64,000 nt of DNA. Origin: Bryoerythrophyllum caledonicum. Taxonomy: Eukaryota > Streptophyta > Bryopsida > Pottiales > Pottiaceae. Below, in pieces: positions 33,905 through 46,644 of this stretch. Location: contig OZ020514.1 in NCBI GenBank assembly GCA_963971425.1, positions 47,831,527 to 47,895,526 of the forward strand, given 5' to 3'. Made by a program: the position numbers and the translations under genes. The notes beneath the pieces were generated by a model. The model did no database searches. It was not told the DNA's origin and was given only the letters and a program-made list of their open reading frames with translations. Within the stretch, counting starts at the first letter, position 1. Each line of letters opens with the position of its first letter.

Positions 33905-34975
33905 TTATAAGGTAGCAAGGGAGTTTAGTAGTGCATTAGTCCATTGAGTTATGTTTGGGCTTTGCTGGTTTAATAGGCGATTACATTCGTCTACGTGTGG
34001 GTGGATTGTAGTTACTATGGCATATAGGATATGTGGTGAGGGGTGTTCATTTTGTTGTTGTATGTATTGGATGATGTGTGGATGTGTGTTGGTGTATAAT
34101 AGGTGTAGTATATGTGTGGGTTTTAGTATAGGTGCAAATGATTGAGCAATATGTCTATATTCCGGTTGTAATTTTATTGTGTTTGGTATGAAATATATTT
34201 TGGCATTTTTTTTGTGTTTTGTTGGGTGTCTTTTTAGTACGTTTGGCATAGGTCTTGGGTTGATTTCTATGTCTCTTCTAAGTATTAGTAGTAGTTTATA
34301 GTGTGGTGGTTTGTTTTTATGTTTAATGGTTAGGTGTTTTTTTGTTTGTCTAATGTATTGTTTTGTTTTGTTTTTTATTTTATTCTTGTTTTGACGGGTG
34401 TGAGTATTATATTTTCTTTCTTTTGAGTGGGATTCCCTTGGATTAATAATAATAATTAAAAAAAATATTGGTTTGCTGTTTTGTTTTAGTTTATTGTTTT
34501 GTATGTTGTTCTTGTTAATTAGTTTGGTGTTTGTTTTTGTACCTTGGTTTGTGTTCTTCTTAATGTGTGTATATCGACTTGTATTTTTGCATCTTTTTTT
34601 ATATGTGGTGGATGTTGTGTTTGTTTGTGTGTGTGTATTGTAGGTAGTATTTTTATTTGTGTATGTATGTGTATCTATATGTATTTTTTGAGATTTAGTA
34701 TTTGTATGTATTTTGGTAATTGTTTTAGTATATGTATTTGGGTATGTATGTATGTATTCTTCTATGTATTGTATAGTGTATTTGTATTGATGAAGTCTAA
34801 TACAATATTTATACGCCCCATATACGGTTGAATGTATTTTGGTAGTTGTATTAGTGTATGTATTTGAGTATGTGTATATGTATTCTCCTTTGTATAGGAT
34901 AATGTATTTGTATTGAATATAAAGTCTAATACAGTGTTTATATGCCCCATATACAGGTGTATATTTGTACACCAC
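33905..34975 (-). pseudogene. LINE ORF2 N-terminal segment with 2A-like motif
   Basis: The first about 180 codons are Thr/Lys/Tyr/Asn-rich and partly formed from two tandem 131-bp repeats (TVYGAYK..IRLH-like twice). At 34247-34282 the protein reads LRRDIEINPRPM, preceded by KLLLI. This matches the 2A-like ribosome-skipping sequence of some LINEs (LLLxxxGDIExNPGP) but with Arg in place of both key Gly. If so, the intact family would separate an upstream peptide from the endonuclease-RT protein during translation. The segment after it is His/Pro-rich and unrecognised. Confidence 0.6.
34691..34958 (-). repeat. Two tandem units of about 131-137 bp in the LINE 5' region of ORF2
   Basis: 34691-34827 and 34828-34958 share GTATTTTGGTA.TTGT, TATGTATTC.(C/T)CT, GTATTTGTATTGA, AAGTCTAATACA and CCCCATATAC. 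They lie between ORF1 and the 2A-like segment, as promoter or spacer monomers would. Confidence 0.7.
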
Positions 34976-35079
34976 TACATATAATGTATTAGTATAGTAT
35001 CCATACTTTATACTAGTCTTGAGTGTATGTATTCGGTATATTATATGGTCAATGTTAGTTACCTTGTAGTCTTTGAAGT

Positions 35080-37130
35080 CTACAAGTTTGGCGGCTTGTC
35101 TTCAATCATAGGTGTAGCCATACTTCCCGTGATGGCTTGCATTGAAGCAAGTGCGGTGCTCATTGCTTGTTGTATGCTCATCATTTGAGCCTTCAACTCC
35201 TCATGCTTTTGATTGGCGTATTCACGTGTCTCCTTTCTCATCTTCTTGTTGCTTTCTTCCATAACCGACTCCACAATCTCCAACACGTCTTGTTTGGAGA
35301 TGTTGGGTGAGGATTCTTGTATCTTGAAGGTCTCCACCGTGTTGACAATGGCGGCATTGACGTCATCAAACAATCTTACGAATGGCATCACTTGTATCAC
35401 AAATACTCATAAGGATAGGTAGGGGAGAAAGGGTTAGGGTCAAGGCATCCTTTTTTGCCTTAGTTTCTTGTGATATCTTCCCTCCTGTGATGTGTTTAGC
35501 TTGCATGACCTCGTGGTGTGTGGTGACTTGATGTAGTTGAATCTTCTTCGCTTGTTGTGGTGTGGTGGTCATGATGAATGCATGGGTGTCATCGATGCTC
35601 TTCTGGACTCCGGTAATCTCAAACTCTTGCCCCCTTCGAAAAGTGTTCCATAGAACGTCCTTGAAAAGATTGTTGGCTGAAATACCCTTCAAGTTGTCAC
35701 TCTTCACTTTGACAGAGAGGTTAGAGTGCCTAGCAATGTTTTGGTAGCTTTTACAAACTTTTTCCAATGATATTGTGACCATCTAGCTTAAGGATGAAGA
35801 GTCTAAGTCCTTTAAGCATCATGATACCATCAATTTCGGGTTTTAGCAAATGTAGCTTGATTATTCCCACCCATACACCCTTTTTTCCCGCGTTTTTTAC
35901 ACTTAAGCATTGGATTGAGATAGGGTCTATGAGATCATTTCCGAGTTTAATGTCCATTACTTCTAGCCTCTTTGTGACCATTATCTTGATTTCATCATGC
36001 ATGAATTGGGAGGAAGGGAGTTCAAAGTGAATGGCAATGTGGAAGTCCAAGGCCAAACCTGTGGAGGTGTTGATGGTGATATCGAAGGGTAGTTGGGTGA
36101 TGTTGTAGTGTTGTCCCTCCACGTCATTTCTTGTGCTTGGATATAATAGTTGTGGGATGTGAGGAAACGCCGCCTTGGCCACCCTTGCCTCCACCGCCTT
36201 TAATCCTTTTCTTACCATGTCTTCGGCGGTTTCTCCACTATAAAGCTCTTGAAGTCCTTCAATCGCAAGAGCCTCCATGGTGGGGTAACCCAACCAAAAC
36301 TTGAAATTCATACTTACCGGTTGAGTGATGTGCGGTTGGTTTTCTTCTATCATGCCGTTCTTCATTTTTTTGCTTGTGGTAGAGGTTCCTTCGGTTTGTC
36401 TTGGTGTCTTCTCCAACACCATTGTGTCCTCGTCCACCATCTCACTATAGTTAAGGATTTTTTTGATGTTGTCCATGTGCCTAGATGTACTTCTTCTTTT
36501 AAAGGGGTTAGTAGCTATTGGGTCTACTACAGGGTCTCTACTGGTTTTGTGTAGTGTCACTATGGTTGATTTAGGGTCACTACTAGGATTTTCTAGGTCA
36601 TAAGGGTTTAAGGCGGAGGGTCGGTGGGAGAGGGGATTTGTAAAAAGGGAGGTGACAGGTCGCAGGTCGTGGGTCGTGGGTCGTGGGTCGGGGGTTACGG
36701 GTAACAGCTCGTGGGTGGAGAGCCGTAGCCAACAGGTCCAACACAACTTGGCCTTATGCAGGGCGCTTACACCAGTGGTTGCTGGCCTGATGCTCGCATA
36801 GGGCACTGTTGTGAGTCTATCGTGCTTGCCTCTTGCGCGTTCGCAGGTGGGTATACTCGGAGTTCTGGTGTTGAGCCTGTTCTTGGTCAAGGTCCGCGTG
36901 CGGGGGACGCGATCGTAGGAGGTCGTGGTCTTCTCTTTGATCTTGGCGCGTCCGCAGGAGGCGCATACCTTGGTGGTCGTAAGTCGATTTTTGGTGTTGG
37001 TTGTTGTTTCAGTTCTGGCGCGCTCTCTTGTGTTCGGGGACAGGGTGCATGTGCTCCCTGACAACGTACGTTCTTGGTGAGTGTCTAACTTGGCTCGCTT
37101 TGTGTCCGTTGCCCGGTATTCCAATTCCAA
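35080..37130 (-). pseudogene. LINE ORF1, nucleic-acid-binding candidate, with coiled-coil tail
   Basis: Three overlapping frames. 37130-35751: 459 codons with a low-complexity Arg/Thr/Pro-rich start (including GGGTCGT repeats at 36658-36700), then GTSTTSKKMK and a structured part (NFKFWLGYPTMEALAIEGLQ, VWVGIIKLHLL...LRLFILKLDG) that looks like an RRM-type beta-alpha-beta fold. 35782-35366: DTHAFIMTTTPQQAKKIQ, a second RRM-like strand-helix. 35400-35080: Glu/Lys/Gln-rich helix likely to form a coiled coil. RRM plus coiled coil is the usual build of LINE ORF1 chaperones. Frame changes separate the parts. It could instead be an unrelated gene, but the position immediately upstream of ORF2 favours ORF1. 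Confidence 0.5.
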
Positions 37131-37319
37131 GGGGGATATTGTGTGGACAGTGGGTTGGATTTGGCTTGGTGTTGTGTGGACAAAGGTGCGAGTTGAGGTT
37201 TAAGTGGTGTTTCTTCGGGTCGGGGACTATAGGGAGTGTGAGAGGTTTGTAAGGTTCTGTGAAGGGGTTTGTGTGTGCGTAGAGGTTTGTTGGGGTGGGG
37301 GTTTGTGATGGGGTGCGGG

Positions 37320-37660
37320 GGGTGTAGATAAGGTGGGAGGTGTAGGAAATTCGGGAGGTGTAGTGAGTGTGTGAGGTACATGGAGTGTAGAGGGTGCGGG
37401 GATTGTAGATAAGGTGGGAGGTGTAGGGAATTCAGGAGGTGCAGTGAGTGTGTGAGGTACAGGGAGTGTAGAGGGTGCGGAGAGTGTAGATAAGGTGGGA
37501 GGTGTAGGGAATTCGGGAGGTGCAGTGAGTGTGTGAGGTATAGGGAGTGTAGAGGGTGCGGGGAGTGTGGAGAAGGTGGGAGGTGTAGGGAATTCAGGAG
37601 GTGTAGTGAGTGTGTGAGGTATAGGGAGTGTAGAGGGTGCGGGGAGTGTGGAAAGTACAA
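37320..37660. repeat. 81-bp tandem repeat, about four units, at the LINE 5' region
   Basis: Unit GTAGATAAGGTGGGAGGTGT...GTGAGTGTGTGAGGTA...GTAGAGGGTGCGG; units begin near 37324, 37405, 37486 and 37567. The period is a multiple of three, so both strands stay open, giving a 27-residue His/Leu/Pro repeat on minus and a Cys/Gly/Arg repeat on plus. Likely LINE promoter monomers. Confidence 0.85.
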
Positions 37661-37949
37661 GAAGTTTGGGGAGCGCAGTGAGTGCGAGGGTTGTACGGTG
37701 TATCTACGGGCTATCTCCTTAGGGTGCGTAATGAGTGTGAGGGTCGTATGGTGTGTCTCCGGACTGTCTTCGTGGGGTGTACTTGGTCGATTGTCGGGGA
37801 ATATTTTTTTTCCTTTCTCTGTAGGTCGCGTTTCCTACTACAGGCGGGGTGCATGGTATTACTGGGGGTTTTCTTAAGGATGTATGTGTGAGGTTTTGGA
37901 GTATGTGTGTGGGGTCTGCTGGTGTTTCTATGGAGGGGGGGAGCTGTGT

Positions 37950-38170
37950 TGTTTTCTAGGGTTCTGGGGGGAGAGGGAAGAGCGGGAAGGGAGAGAGGGG
38001 GGAGGGGGATAGGGAGGCGGGGGAGAGAGGGAGAGGGAGTGGTTGTAAGAATGGATGGAAGGAGGGGGTGTTATGGCCTGTGGGAGGGAGGGGACACCTG
38101 TTGCGGGGGTGGAAGGAGGGGGTGTTGCGGTTTGTGGGAGGGAGGGGGCACCTCTTGCAGGGGTGGAGGG
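37950..38170. repeat. G-rich tract and 57-bp tandem duplication
   Basis: 37968-38045 is almost pure purine with many GGG/GGGG runs. It is followed by two 57-59-bp units (GGAAGGAGGGGGTGTT..GG..TGTGGGAGGGAGGGG.CACCT) at about 38058-38172. Strong G-quadruplex potential on the plus strand. Confidence 0.8.
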
Positions 38171-38630
38171 ACTATAATGGGAAGTAAAAAGGGGCGAGGG
38201 TTTAGTGGTTATACGTACCTGATCTGTTCTTGTCCTTGCTTACTCGTGCTCGTGTTGTTCTTGTCTTTGTGTTGCGCTTTTGTTCCTGCTGATCCTGCCA
38301 GTCCCCTGTTGTAAATCTCCTTCAAGGTGCTTGCCTCTATTGTTGGCGTTATGTAGTGTTGTGCCGTTATTGCAGATTGATTGCGGTTGCACGTGGAGTG
38401 CCTCTGATTCGGTGTTGTAGTATTGTTGCTTCTTCACAGCTAGATCTAAATCTAGATCCGGTGGGGCTTATCTGTTGATGTGCTTGTGCAGGTCCGGTGT
38501 TTGAGGTGCGTTCGGGATTGTTGGTGGTGTGCTGATTGTCGTTCCTAGATCTGCTACACGATTGTTGTTGATGACAGCTCTGCTGCTGCGGCTGGTCCAC
38601 TGAATAAAGCACGCACTGTTGCATACGTTT

Positions 38631-39585
38631 CTACATACTATGAAATTTAAGTTAAGTATGAAAACACTTGAATTAAAAATTAAGCTATTATAGATGTTTA
38701 AACACTTATGTCCAAAAGACCTTAGCATCTTGTGGAAGTCTATATAGAAATCAGATGAAAAGTGTTATTATGTTTTGGTTGCATATTTGGAAGATTGTAA
38801 CATTTGAAGTGAGTGAAATAAGACTTTTGCAACATGATGATGATTTTGTAAATTGAGCATTTTTCTTAATTATAGAAGAAAAAAAACCATAGGAGATTTA
38901 TAACAGATAGTTGTACTTCTTCACAATTTGGTTAATTTTATTTCTTTCATCCAGGTAGGACATACGGTGGCCTATCAACCACCGTAAACTATTGCAACAA
39001 TAGAAAAATCAAATATTTGTATAAAACAATAAACTTAGTTTTACTTAGTTATGGAAAGAAAATTTATATCCTTTACAAATCATATTATACTCTATGTTCA
39101 TTATTTTTAGCTCTAAACATATATTATTATACCTTGATAATTATAAAATAGCTTTGATTTTGAAATTTTATATTGGAGAGAAGGAAGTAGGATCCTTATT
39201 AGGTTTCATTTACAAAAAAATCAATAGAATTTTCTTACAATATACCAAAATAGACACCTTTTAAATTCTATTTAAATTATCTTGTGATGGAGACATGGCA
39301 CAATTTTTTTTATAATGTCTTGTGGAGAAAAAAATCATACTATCTTATATTCCATACAAACTTATACCTCTAAGCAGAATTCAAAAAAAGACACTCAAAG
39401 TTAGCCCTATCTAAGTATTCAAACGTCCAAATATAAATACTAAGTCTGTTATGAGAAAATCTAGATGCTTTATTTAAAGTGCTATGATATTTGTATATTA
39501 TATGATTTCTTATTAAAGTTGAAAATCAAATTTCAGAAAATTCAATATTATAGTAGAGTTTTAATGATTTTTTCAATTTTCTAAT
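38631..39585. other. AT-rich region upstream of the TPR gene
   Basis: No coding motif. It should contain the promoter and any 5' UTR of the TPR gene, but AT richness hides any single TATA box. Confidence 0.4.
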
Positions 39586-42500
39586 ATGGTTTATAATACT
39601 TTTACAACAGTAAAAAATCTAGTAATGGCTCTGTATACATACCGCCCAAAAAAAGGAATAGGAAAAGAACTATCTGAGGCAGAGCTTCAAGAATTCAATT
39701 GCATAACGTATGTGATATTTAAAATTTAAGTACCATATTTATGATGTCCTTTTGTAATTATGTTAATATAGGAATAGATTATGAATAATGCATCGAAATC
39801 CTCTTCTACTACAATTGTGGCAAGGTAAAAGAATCTTAGAATGGTGTTTTTTTATATGTATGTAGAAAAGAAGACATTTGTAAAATCTAACTAAATTATT
39901 GACATGAACATAATCAATGTAATTTTAATTTCATCCTTCTTAAATACACAAAAACCAACCTCAATTCATAAAAACAAACCATATATATGTCAATTCATCC
40001 AAAATCCATAATCATGCTAGGCACATGTATAGATGATTACAAAAGTATGAAATCTTAAATTTACATTTGAAACTTATGAAATTTTATGATATATCATTGA
40101 CAAATAACAAAGAATGTTGAAGTGTTACTTTTCAATAAAATGATATTTGACTTGATATCAATAAAATCTACGTTATAAATGGTCAAAACAATGTTATTAA
40201 TATAAAATTGAATATTCTAATGATATTCCAAAATACACCTTTAACGGTTCCACTTTAATTTTGTAATATCTTCATGTACTCTAATGATTTGTAATTTTAC
40301 ATTTTATCAGGTATGAAAAAATTTTAAACATGACTAGTATGAAAAAATTGTTGCGTTTAGAGCAGTATATGAGGTTTGATATCCATATTTATATCATTTT
40401 ATACAAATCATTTTCCAAAATATGTTACGTATTATCTTTTTTTTAAAAAATTTTATAGAATTTAATATTTTAATATTTTAGCATATTGGATTATTTTATC
40501 CTGTTTCATTATTTATTTATTTGAAATTCAATTAAAAAGATGTAACACACTTTCTAAATTATCACAGGGAAGAAGAATTCATACAAACTTCTAAATTAGC
40601 AAGAAGAAAAATTGTTGATCTTGGTGGACAGGACGTGAGTCAATATGATTTAAATATAGAGTAAGAATTATAAAAAGTATTACAAAAAGTTAAATTAATC
40701 CTCTTTTGATTAGTTGTGCAAAATTTTCTTGTGATTAATAAGTTGATAATGAAAATATAGTTTTGACATTCTTACAAATATAAGGTAATCATGCACAATA
40801 AATATGATAGATAGAATATACATAGTGTAAGACTTGAAATGAAATTTAAACCAATTTTTTTTAGTACACCACATTACTTGCATCTAAGTATTTGGCATTT
40901 AATAAATCAAAATTAGATATTCAAACAATTTTTGAATTCGAAGTTCACATACTGCAGATTTTATGATATTGATGCTGAATATAGTGAGTTTTTAAGAAAA
41001 ATTGATCTTTGGGAGGTTGGTTCTTAATAATAAAATTAACGGCACATATTCATAGGATGTTTTTAGAGTTCATTTGTACTGATTTTATTGATATAAGAAA
41101 ATCAGTGTTCATCCAACCAATTAGTCATATATAATTTACATAGAATCTTTAACTAATACCAATTATAGTGTATTTTATGACCATATAATCTCTTATACCA
41201 TTGACAAACTTGTTAATATTTCTTTTAGATATATAAACATGTCTATATTGTGTAATGTGAACATATATTACATTTAAATCACATTATAATATGTATTTCT
41301 ATAATTATCTAACTATAATGTATAACAATTCATATTCTATATGTGACTTTTATTTTTTAATTAGCATATATTTGGTCTACTTAGAAACTATCCTACGTTT
41401 TATATTATAAATAAGTAGATGTAAAGTCTTAAGAGCGCCAAAAGTGCATAATCTATGTAAAATGTTGGTCATATATATTGTAAACTACATAGATCTTCTG
41501 CATAATTGGCATTGAAGTAAAGCATTAAAAATGATATTTTAAGATTTTCAAAATTTCTTTGTCTAGATTTATAGAAGTATATATATTTAACAATAGATTC
41601 TATACATATTAAATTATGAATATCCAAATTTGTTTCTAGATGTCAATTTATTTCAAAAAAAATGTATGATAGAATTTATATCTCAAGTAAAGAATCCATT
41701 TTATACATCTATATTATTTTCAATCTTAAATTTTTTGATACAGGATTCTATTAAAAAAGTTGATTATAATTTAATTAAATTGGATAAATGCAAGTATGAA
41801 GGTAATATATATTTACATATATGATTTTTATTTTTATTTTTATTTTTATTTTTATTTTTATTTTTTCTAATATAAGGAATTTCGTTTTCTAAATGAAATT
41901 ACTAATTTGAGTTCTATGCCTACAAGCTTTAATTTTCAAATTTTCAAATTTCTTTCAAATTAAATATAATTGTACAATCTTTATAATATTTTAATTTTAT
42001 TTTGAGCAAGTACAAAAAAGTCCAATTATTATTTAAAAATTAACTTAAAATATCCTCTTTTACTAGTAGCTATATTGAAACAACAATGTGAAGGAACGTT
42101 TGAAGCTGATAATTGGGAAATTAAACATTGTGCAATCAATACAATGAAGGAGAAAAAATATCGTTATCGTGGACACATTTATCATGGGCAATGGGATACT
42201 CACATTACTAAAGATGAAAATGTAATTGATGGCGGCTTTGTTTTAAAAAGTCATATTTCTAATTATATGATATGGACATCAATACTAATTTTAACATTAA
42301 TATATATTCATTTATAAATAAGTAATTTGGACTTATAGTTTTCTTACTTTTAATTTATGTTTTACAAATAATTTTTTAGGAGAGTAAAGTTGAAAAAGAG
42401 AACTTAGAAAGAAGTAATAAAGAAAACATGTCTAACATAAATAACTATTGCAATATCTTTGAAAGTTCTGGAAAGAATTCTACTTACAAAAGGTAAAATA

Positions 42501-45500
42501 AAATCTTACTTAAATGTTTGGTTAGATAATAAGGATGTTTGAATATCTTATTTTAAATAACTATGATAAAACATGATTGTGTCATTTTGTTATTGCTGTG
42601 ATTCATAGTAAGAAGATTTCAATTCAAAATTATGCATTTATTTCATTTTTGCGTTATATGTCTTTTTACTTTATTAAGATTGAAAGAAATTTCAAGATTA
42701 TTTGATTCTTCAAAAATAGAAGAAATTAAAGAAAATCATAGTTAAGAAATTATCTTTTATAGATAGGTAGAATTTTTTAATTCAACAAAGAAGAATTAGT
42801 TTATTTCAAAAAATAAGGATTATCTATTAGGAAATAAATTAATAGAATATTTTCTAAGTCAAAGTTCAATTTAAAACCTTAAGTGGCCCAACAAAAAATC
42901 AAAAAATATTTCTTTCAATTTTGTCTTAATTATTTTACTCTTATGCCTTATTTCACCTCCTTTCTTGCCATTAAAACAATATGCTATCATGCCTTGTTAC
43001 CATCGTCTATATCTCTATGCTTCCCTCTTAACTAACCATTCACCCCCCTAACTTACTTCCTATCTCTTTGACTAATTATCTATCTAATCCCTTTATGTTA
43101 ATTAGTAGTAAAAAGTTGATAATGTTAGGTATATTATTATTGATATATTACTATAATTCACTTGCTTGTAGATAATCAAAATTTAGAATACCTAGGTGGA
43201 AAAATATTTTGAAAAACAAACAAAAAAATTAAAGAATTCTTTTTTTTTTAAATTAAAAATTTAAAAAAATTAATTATTAAAAAATTAAAAAATATTAAAA
43301 ATATTAAAAATTAAAATATATATATATAGCTTATTGAATAAATAGAGTCTTTTTTTTTGTTATCAACATTGTAGATTTTGAAATTTTGATTGTATCATAT
43401 ACCCATATTATTATATGTCTTTTAAAACTTTGAATGGTTCTTGTTTAGGGTCTTGATTATCGAGAAAGTTTGATGTACAAAGAAGTATAATTTTTATAAC
43501 CTAAATACAAATCATAATTGCAGAATATTTAATGTTATTGAAAAAATCAAATAAAATTATTTTAAGAAAGAATAACTCACTTTTAAATTTTAGTCTAAAT
43601 CACAAGTTTATCACTAGTAGGAAATTAAAGTCTATGATTGAAAGAGAATGGTTTGCAGAACGTGAACGAGAAAAAGGGAATGATCTTTTTAAGGTTAATT
43701 GCTTAAAGTTTTTAGAATGTGTTAAATTGTTCAAGTATCATATTTGTAAGCAGATATATTTGTATTCTGGAAGTTCTATCATTTTCATTTTTATTTTATT
43801 TTTGAAATTGTTATTGAACATCCTAGTATCAAATTAAATTCATCATTTAAATGTCCATATCTTTATTCAATTCTACACTTTCAAGTCATTTTTTGTTCCA
43901 TTTTATGTTCTATTAAACCTCTTAACAAAATTGGTTGATCTAACCTTGTATTTCATGCTCAACAATGGATGCAAAAGATTGATCAAATCAGAAATTAATA
44001 ATCTTTGGTTGTCAAATAACTAAACTATTGTCTCATATAATTAGGCTAAAGAATATAATGCAAGTATAACTGCATATAATATGGCCATTGATCTTTTTCC
44101 TAAATCATCATTGGCATATGGTAATCGAGCAGCATCATACTTAAAAGTAAATACATCACCCTCTTCTAAACATAGCAATTATATGAAATTTTTAAATACA
44201 AAATTGATTTCAAAGATTATATTATATAATAGTTATTTATAATCTATATAATTTTAATAAATTCTTTTGCCTTCGATAATAGCAGCTAAAAAGATGGAAT
44301 GATGTCATTAAAGATTGTTCAACAGCCATTGAATTTGATAAAGATTATGTAAAAGTAAGCTGATAATGCAAAATAAACTTGCAACTTAAACTTAAACTAT
44401 GGTTTGCAAATAAGTTGAATAACTGCGTTGATAAAATTAGGATTATAAAACAAAATTTATAAACAAAATTTAAAACTATTTGAAATAAAACTAGACTTAA
44501 GTCTATAAATTATGTAAACAAAAAATCACGTTCCAGAAACTCAAACTTAATTTTGTTTGTTTCTCTTTATAAATAGGTTGATTTATGATTGAAGTGTCAT
44601 ATATTGAAAATTACTTTGATTATTCAATTGGTTTCATATTTTTTCACAGGCTTATATGCGTCGAGGTTTAGCACATTTTCAAATGTACAATCTTCAAAAA
44701 GCTCTCACAGGTAAAAAGTATTACAGTCTGTATTACTTTTTAAAATCTACATTTTATGCATTCTTATTTGGAATTTAGTCAATTATTTTATACATATGAT
44801 ACTTATCAAAGCATAAATTAATTTTATTTGATAATATAACTAACATAGTTCTTGTGTAAAAATTGTATCAACTTCACTAAAAAAATTGGTTTTAAAAAAA
44901 TATCTTAATTATCACATAAAGCTTTACAGAATAAAATTCATACCTTCATTTTGTCATTTTGAAGAATAAATAATTATAATGATTATTTGATAATATTAAT
45001 AATTTGAAGAATAAATAATTATAATGATTATTTGATAATATTAATAATTTGAAGAATAATAAAATAATTTGGAGAAAATAACACTTTGTTTGGAAGTTGA
45101 TTGAAAATATCATGGTTAATCTGATAGTAAAATAATTTGATATAGAAAATTATTCATCATATTTTTAAGTATAAAAATTTGTGTGGCAAATACAGTCTTA
45201 AGTGTTTCTGTAAAAGATCTAAAATTAAAATATATAGGTGATAAAAGAGAAGGTATTCGATCTCTTTTAGAGAAGTATATAAGATATAGCAAGTAATAAA
45301 ATTTGTATAAACCTACATATTTGAACATTACAATAAATTATATCTATCTTTAATATAAACAGATCTTTACAAAGTGCGAGAGTTAGATTTACAAAACCAA
45401 GAAGCACTACATATAATTCGACATATAGAAATGAAGCTCAATAAGCTAAAAAAGAAACAGAATGATGAGGCCATCTATCATAAGGAAAGACAAAAAGCAA

Positions 45501-45988
45501 CTATTCTCCAACAAACAATGGAAGAGATTTTGAAATTGAAAAAAATGTTCTATTCTTCTAACCTATCATGTACATGTTTGCGAATAATAATTCAAGAAAT
45601 TAATGATATGAAAAGTAAAAATACAAATGAATTTGACGATATTGGAATTCAAACAATTGGTTTTCATGAAATTTCATTAACTAATATTAATTTTAAAAAA
45701 ATAAAAAATATGCACATGTGCTCATGGAAAAAAAATAAAAATGAATCCAAAGAATGCATGTACATCATTATAAACATTATCAATAGCAAAAATTACGTGT
45801 TGGAAAATGTCAACAGAATTTTCTTAAAAAAAGAAGAAAAAAACATGGAATCTAAAAAATCGGTAACTTGGCCTGACAAAGATATTAAAAAAAATAATCA
45901 TCTTGAAAGATTAGAAAAAGAAGAATTGGAAAATAATAATAATAGTATTTCTAGAGAGATCAAACATCAATTCAAAACTCTCGTTTGA
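39586..45988 (+). CDS. RPAP3/SPAG1-like TPR co-chaperone, 13 exons
   Basis: Exons by GT-AG sites and phase: 39586-39707, 40311-40373, 40568-40660, 40958-41015, 41744-41801, 42070-42221, 42380-42492, 42679-42740, 43524-43693, 44045-44146, 44286-44354, 44650-44710, 45363-45988. They join in phase to about 582 codons ending in TGA. YSEFLRKIDLWEDSIKK (about residues 97-117) matches the N-terminal RPAP3 pattern (FxRDLxxWExxIKxKD). Three 34-residue TPRs (about 283-384) start at AEREREKGNDLFK, KSSLAYGNRAASYLK and DYVKAYMRRGLAHFQ; two-carboxylate-clamp-type residues are present, so HSP90/HSP70 tail binding is likely. The C-terminal 200 residues are Lys/Asn-rich and unrecognised. The family works in R2TP complexes and in dynein-arm preassembly. 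Start is uncertain (Met at 39586 or 39625). Weakest junction: donor A|GTTAAG at 42741. Confidence 0.75.
41825..41866. repeat. TTTTTA microsatellite in intron 5
   Basis: About seven TTTTTA units within intron 5 of the TPR gene. Confidence 0.85.
44959..45060. repeat. 45-bp tandem duplication in intron 12
   Basis: The unit beginning TTGAAGAATAAATAATTATA repeats at 45-bp spacing (44959, 45004), with a partial third unit. Exact copies point to recent origin. Confidence 0.85.
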
Positions 45989-46644
45989 AATGTTAATGGC
46001 ATAATTGACCAATTTTTTTTGTAAATTGTAAAAGTATATATAATCATTTATGTAAAGAGTTGGACATTTATGTCAATGGAATAGAGCAAGAGAGTGATAT
46101 TGACTTATTTATGAAATTATCTGAAGGTTAAAAGAAAACAGATTTGATAACCAACAATAACATTGGCAGTCAATTGTAAACTAAAAATATTTTTTGCAAT
46201 ATATAAACTTTCTTTCTAAATGAAAGACAATATGTAAAGAAATTTCCTACTATTTTTAATAACACAACAATTGTTTTTATAATTTTTGTAAAAAAAATTG
46301 TGTGGAGACTAATGAAGCAACAACTTCAATATTGTGATGCTCGTATGAAATATTGCAAGACTTGATTGGAAACCAACATATTTAATGCATAATAGAAATA
46401 CATCACAGCATAGAGTGAAGTATAGTTGACTATAAACATTGATAATTGTTGTATAAATTTTTTTATCAAGTAATTCATAACTGTACTTTGATTGAATGGC
46501 AATGCATAATTTGCAAGCTTGTTCTAACAAAAATCCAGTTGTACTAAGTTAATTGACATGATTGCTAATTTGTAAGAAGTGAGTTATGAGTCATCAATGT
46601 TGAACAATGACTTGATAAACATGCTTAACCCCTAAGGTACCCTG
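45989..46644. other. 3' flank of the TPR gene
   Basis: AT-rich. AATAAA-like signals are too frequent to choose a polyadenylation site. No second gene. Confidence 0.4.

Larger units (their letters stand above)
26921..38630 (-). mobile_element. Large LINE (APE-type non-LTR retrotransposon with RNase H)
   Basis: Minus strand, reading from right to left: G-rich and tandem-repeat 5' region (37.3-38.2 kb), ORF1 (37130-35080), 131-bp repeats, then an N-terminal segment with a 2A-like motif, APE endonuclease, RT, long linker, RNase H, CCHC-like zinc finger, 3' UTR, hairpin and GAA/TTC tail. The domain order is that of RNase H-bearing L1-like/I-like LINEs. ORF2 is split by several frame changes, but most segments are long and open. 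The right border is placed where composition switches to AT-rich host DNA and is uncertain. Confidence 0.8.

Noticed and set aside
37085-37660. 191-codon His/Leu/Pro repeat protein
   Set aside because: Produced by the 81-bp tandem repeat; the period is a multiple of three so every frame tends to stay open.
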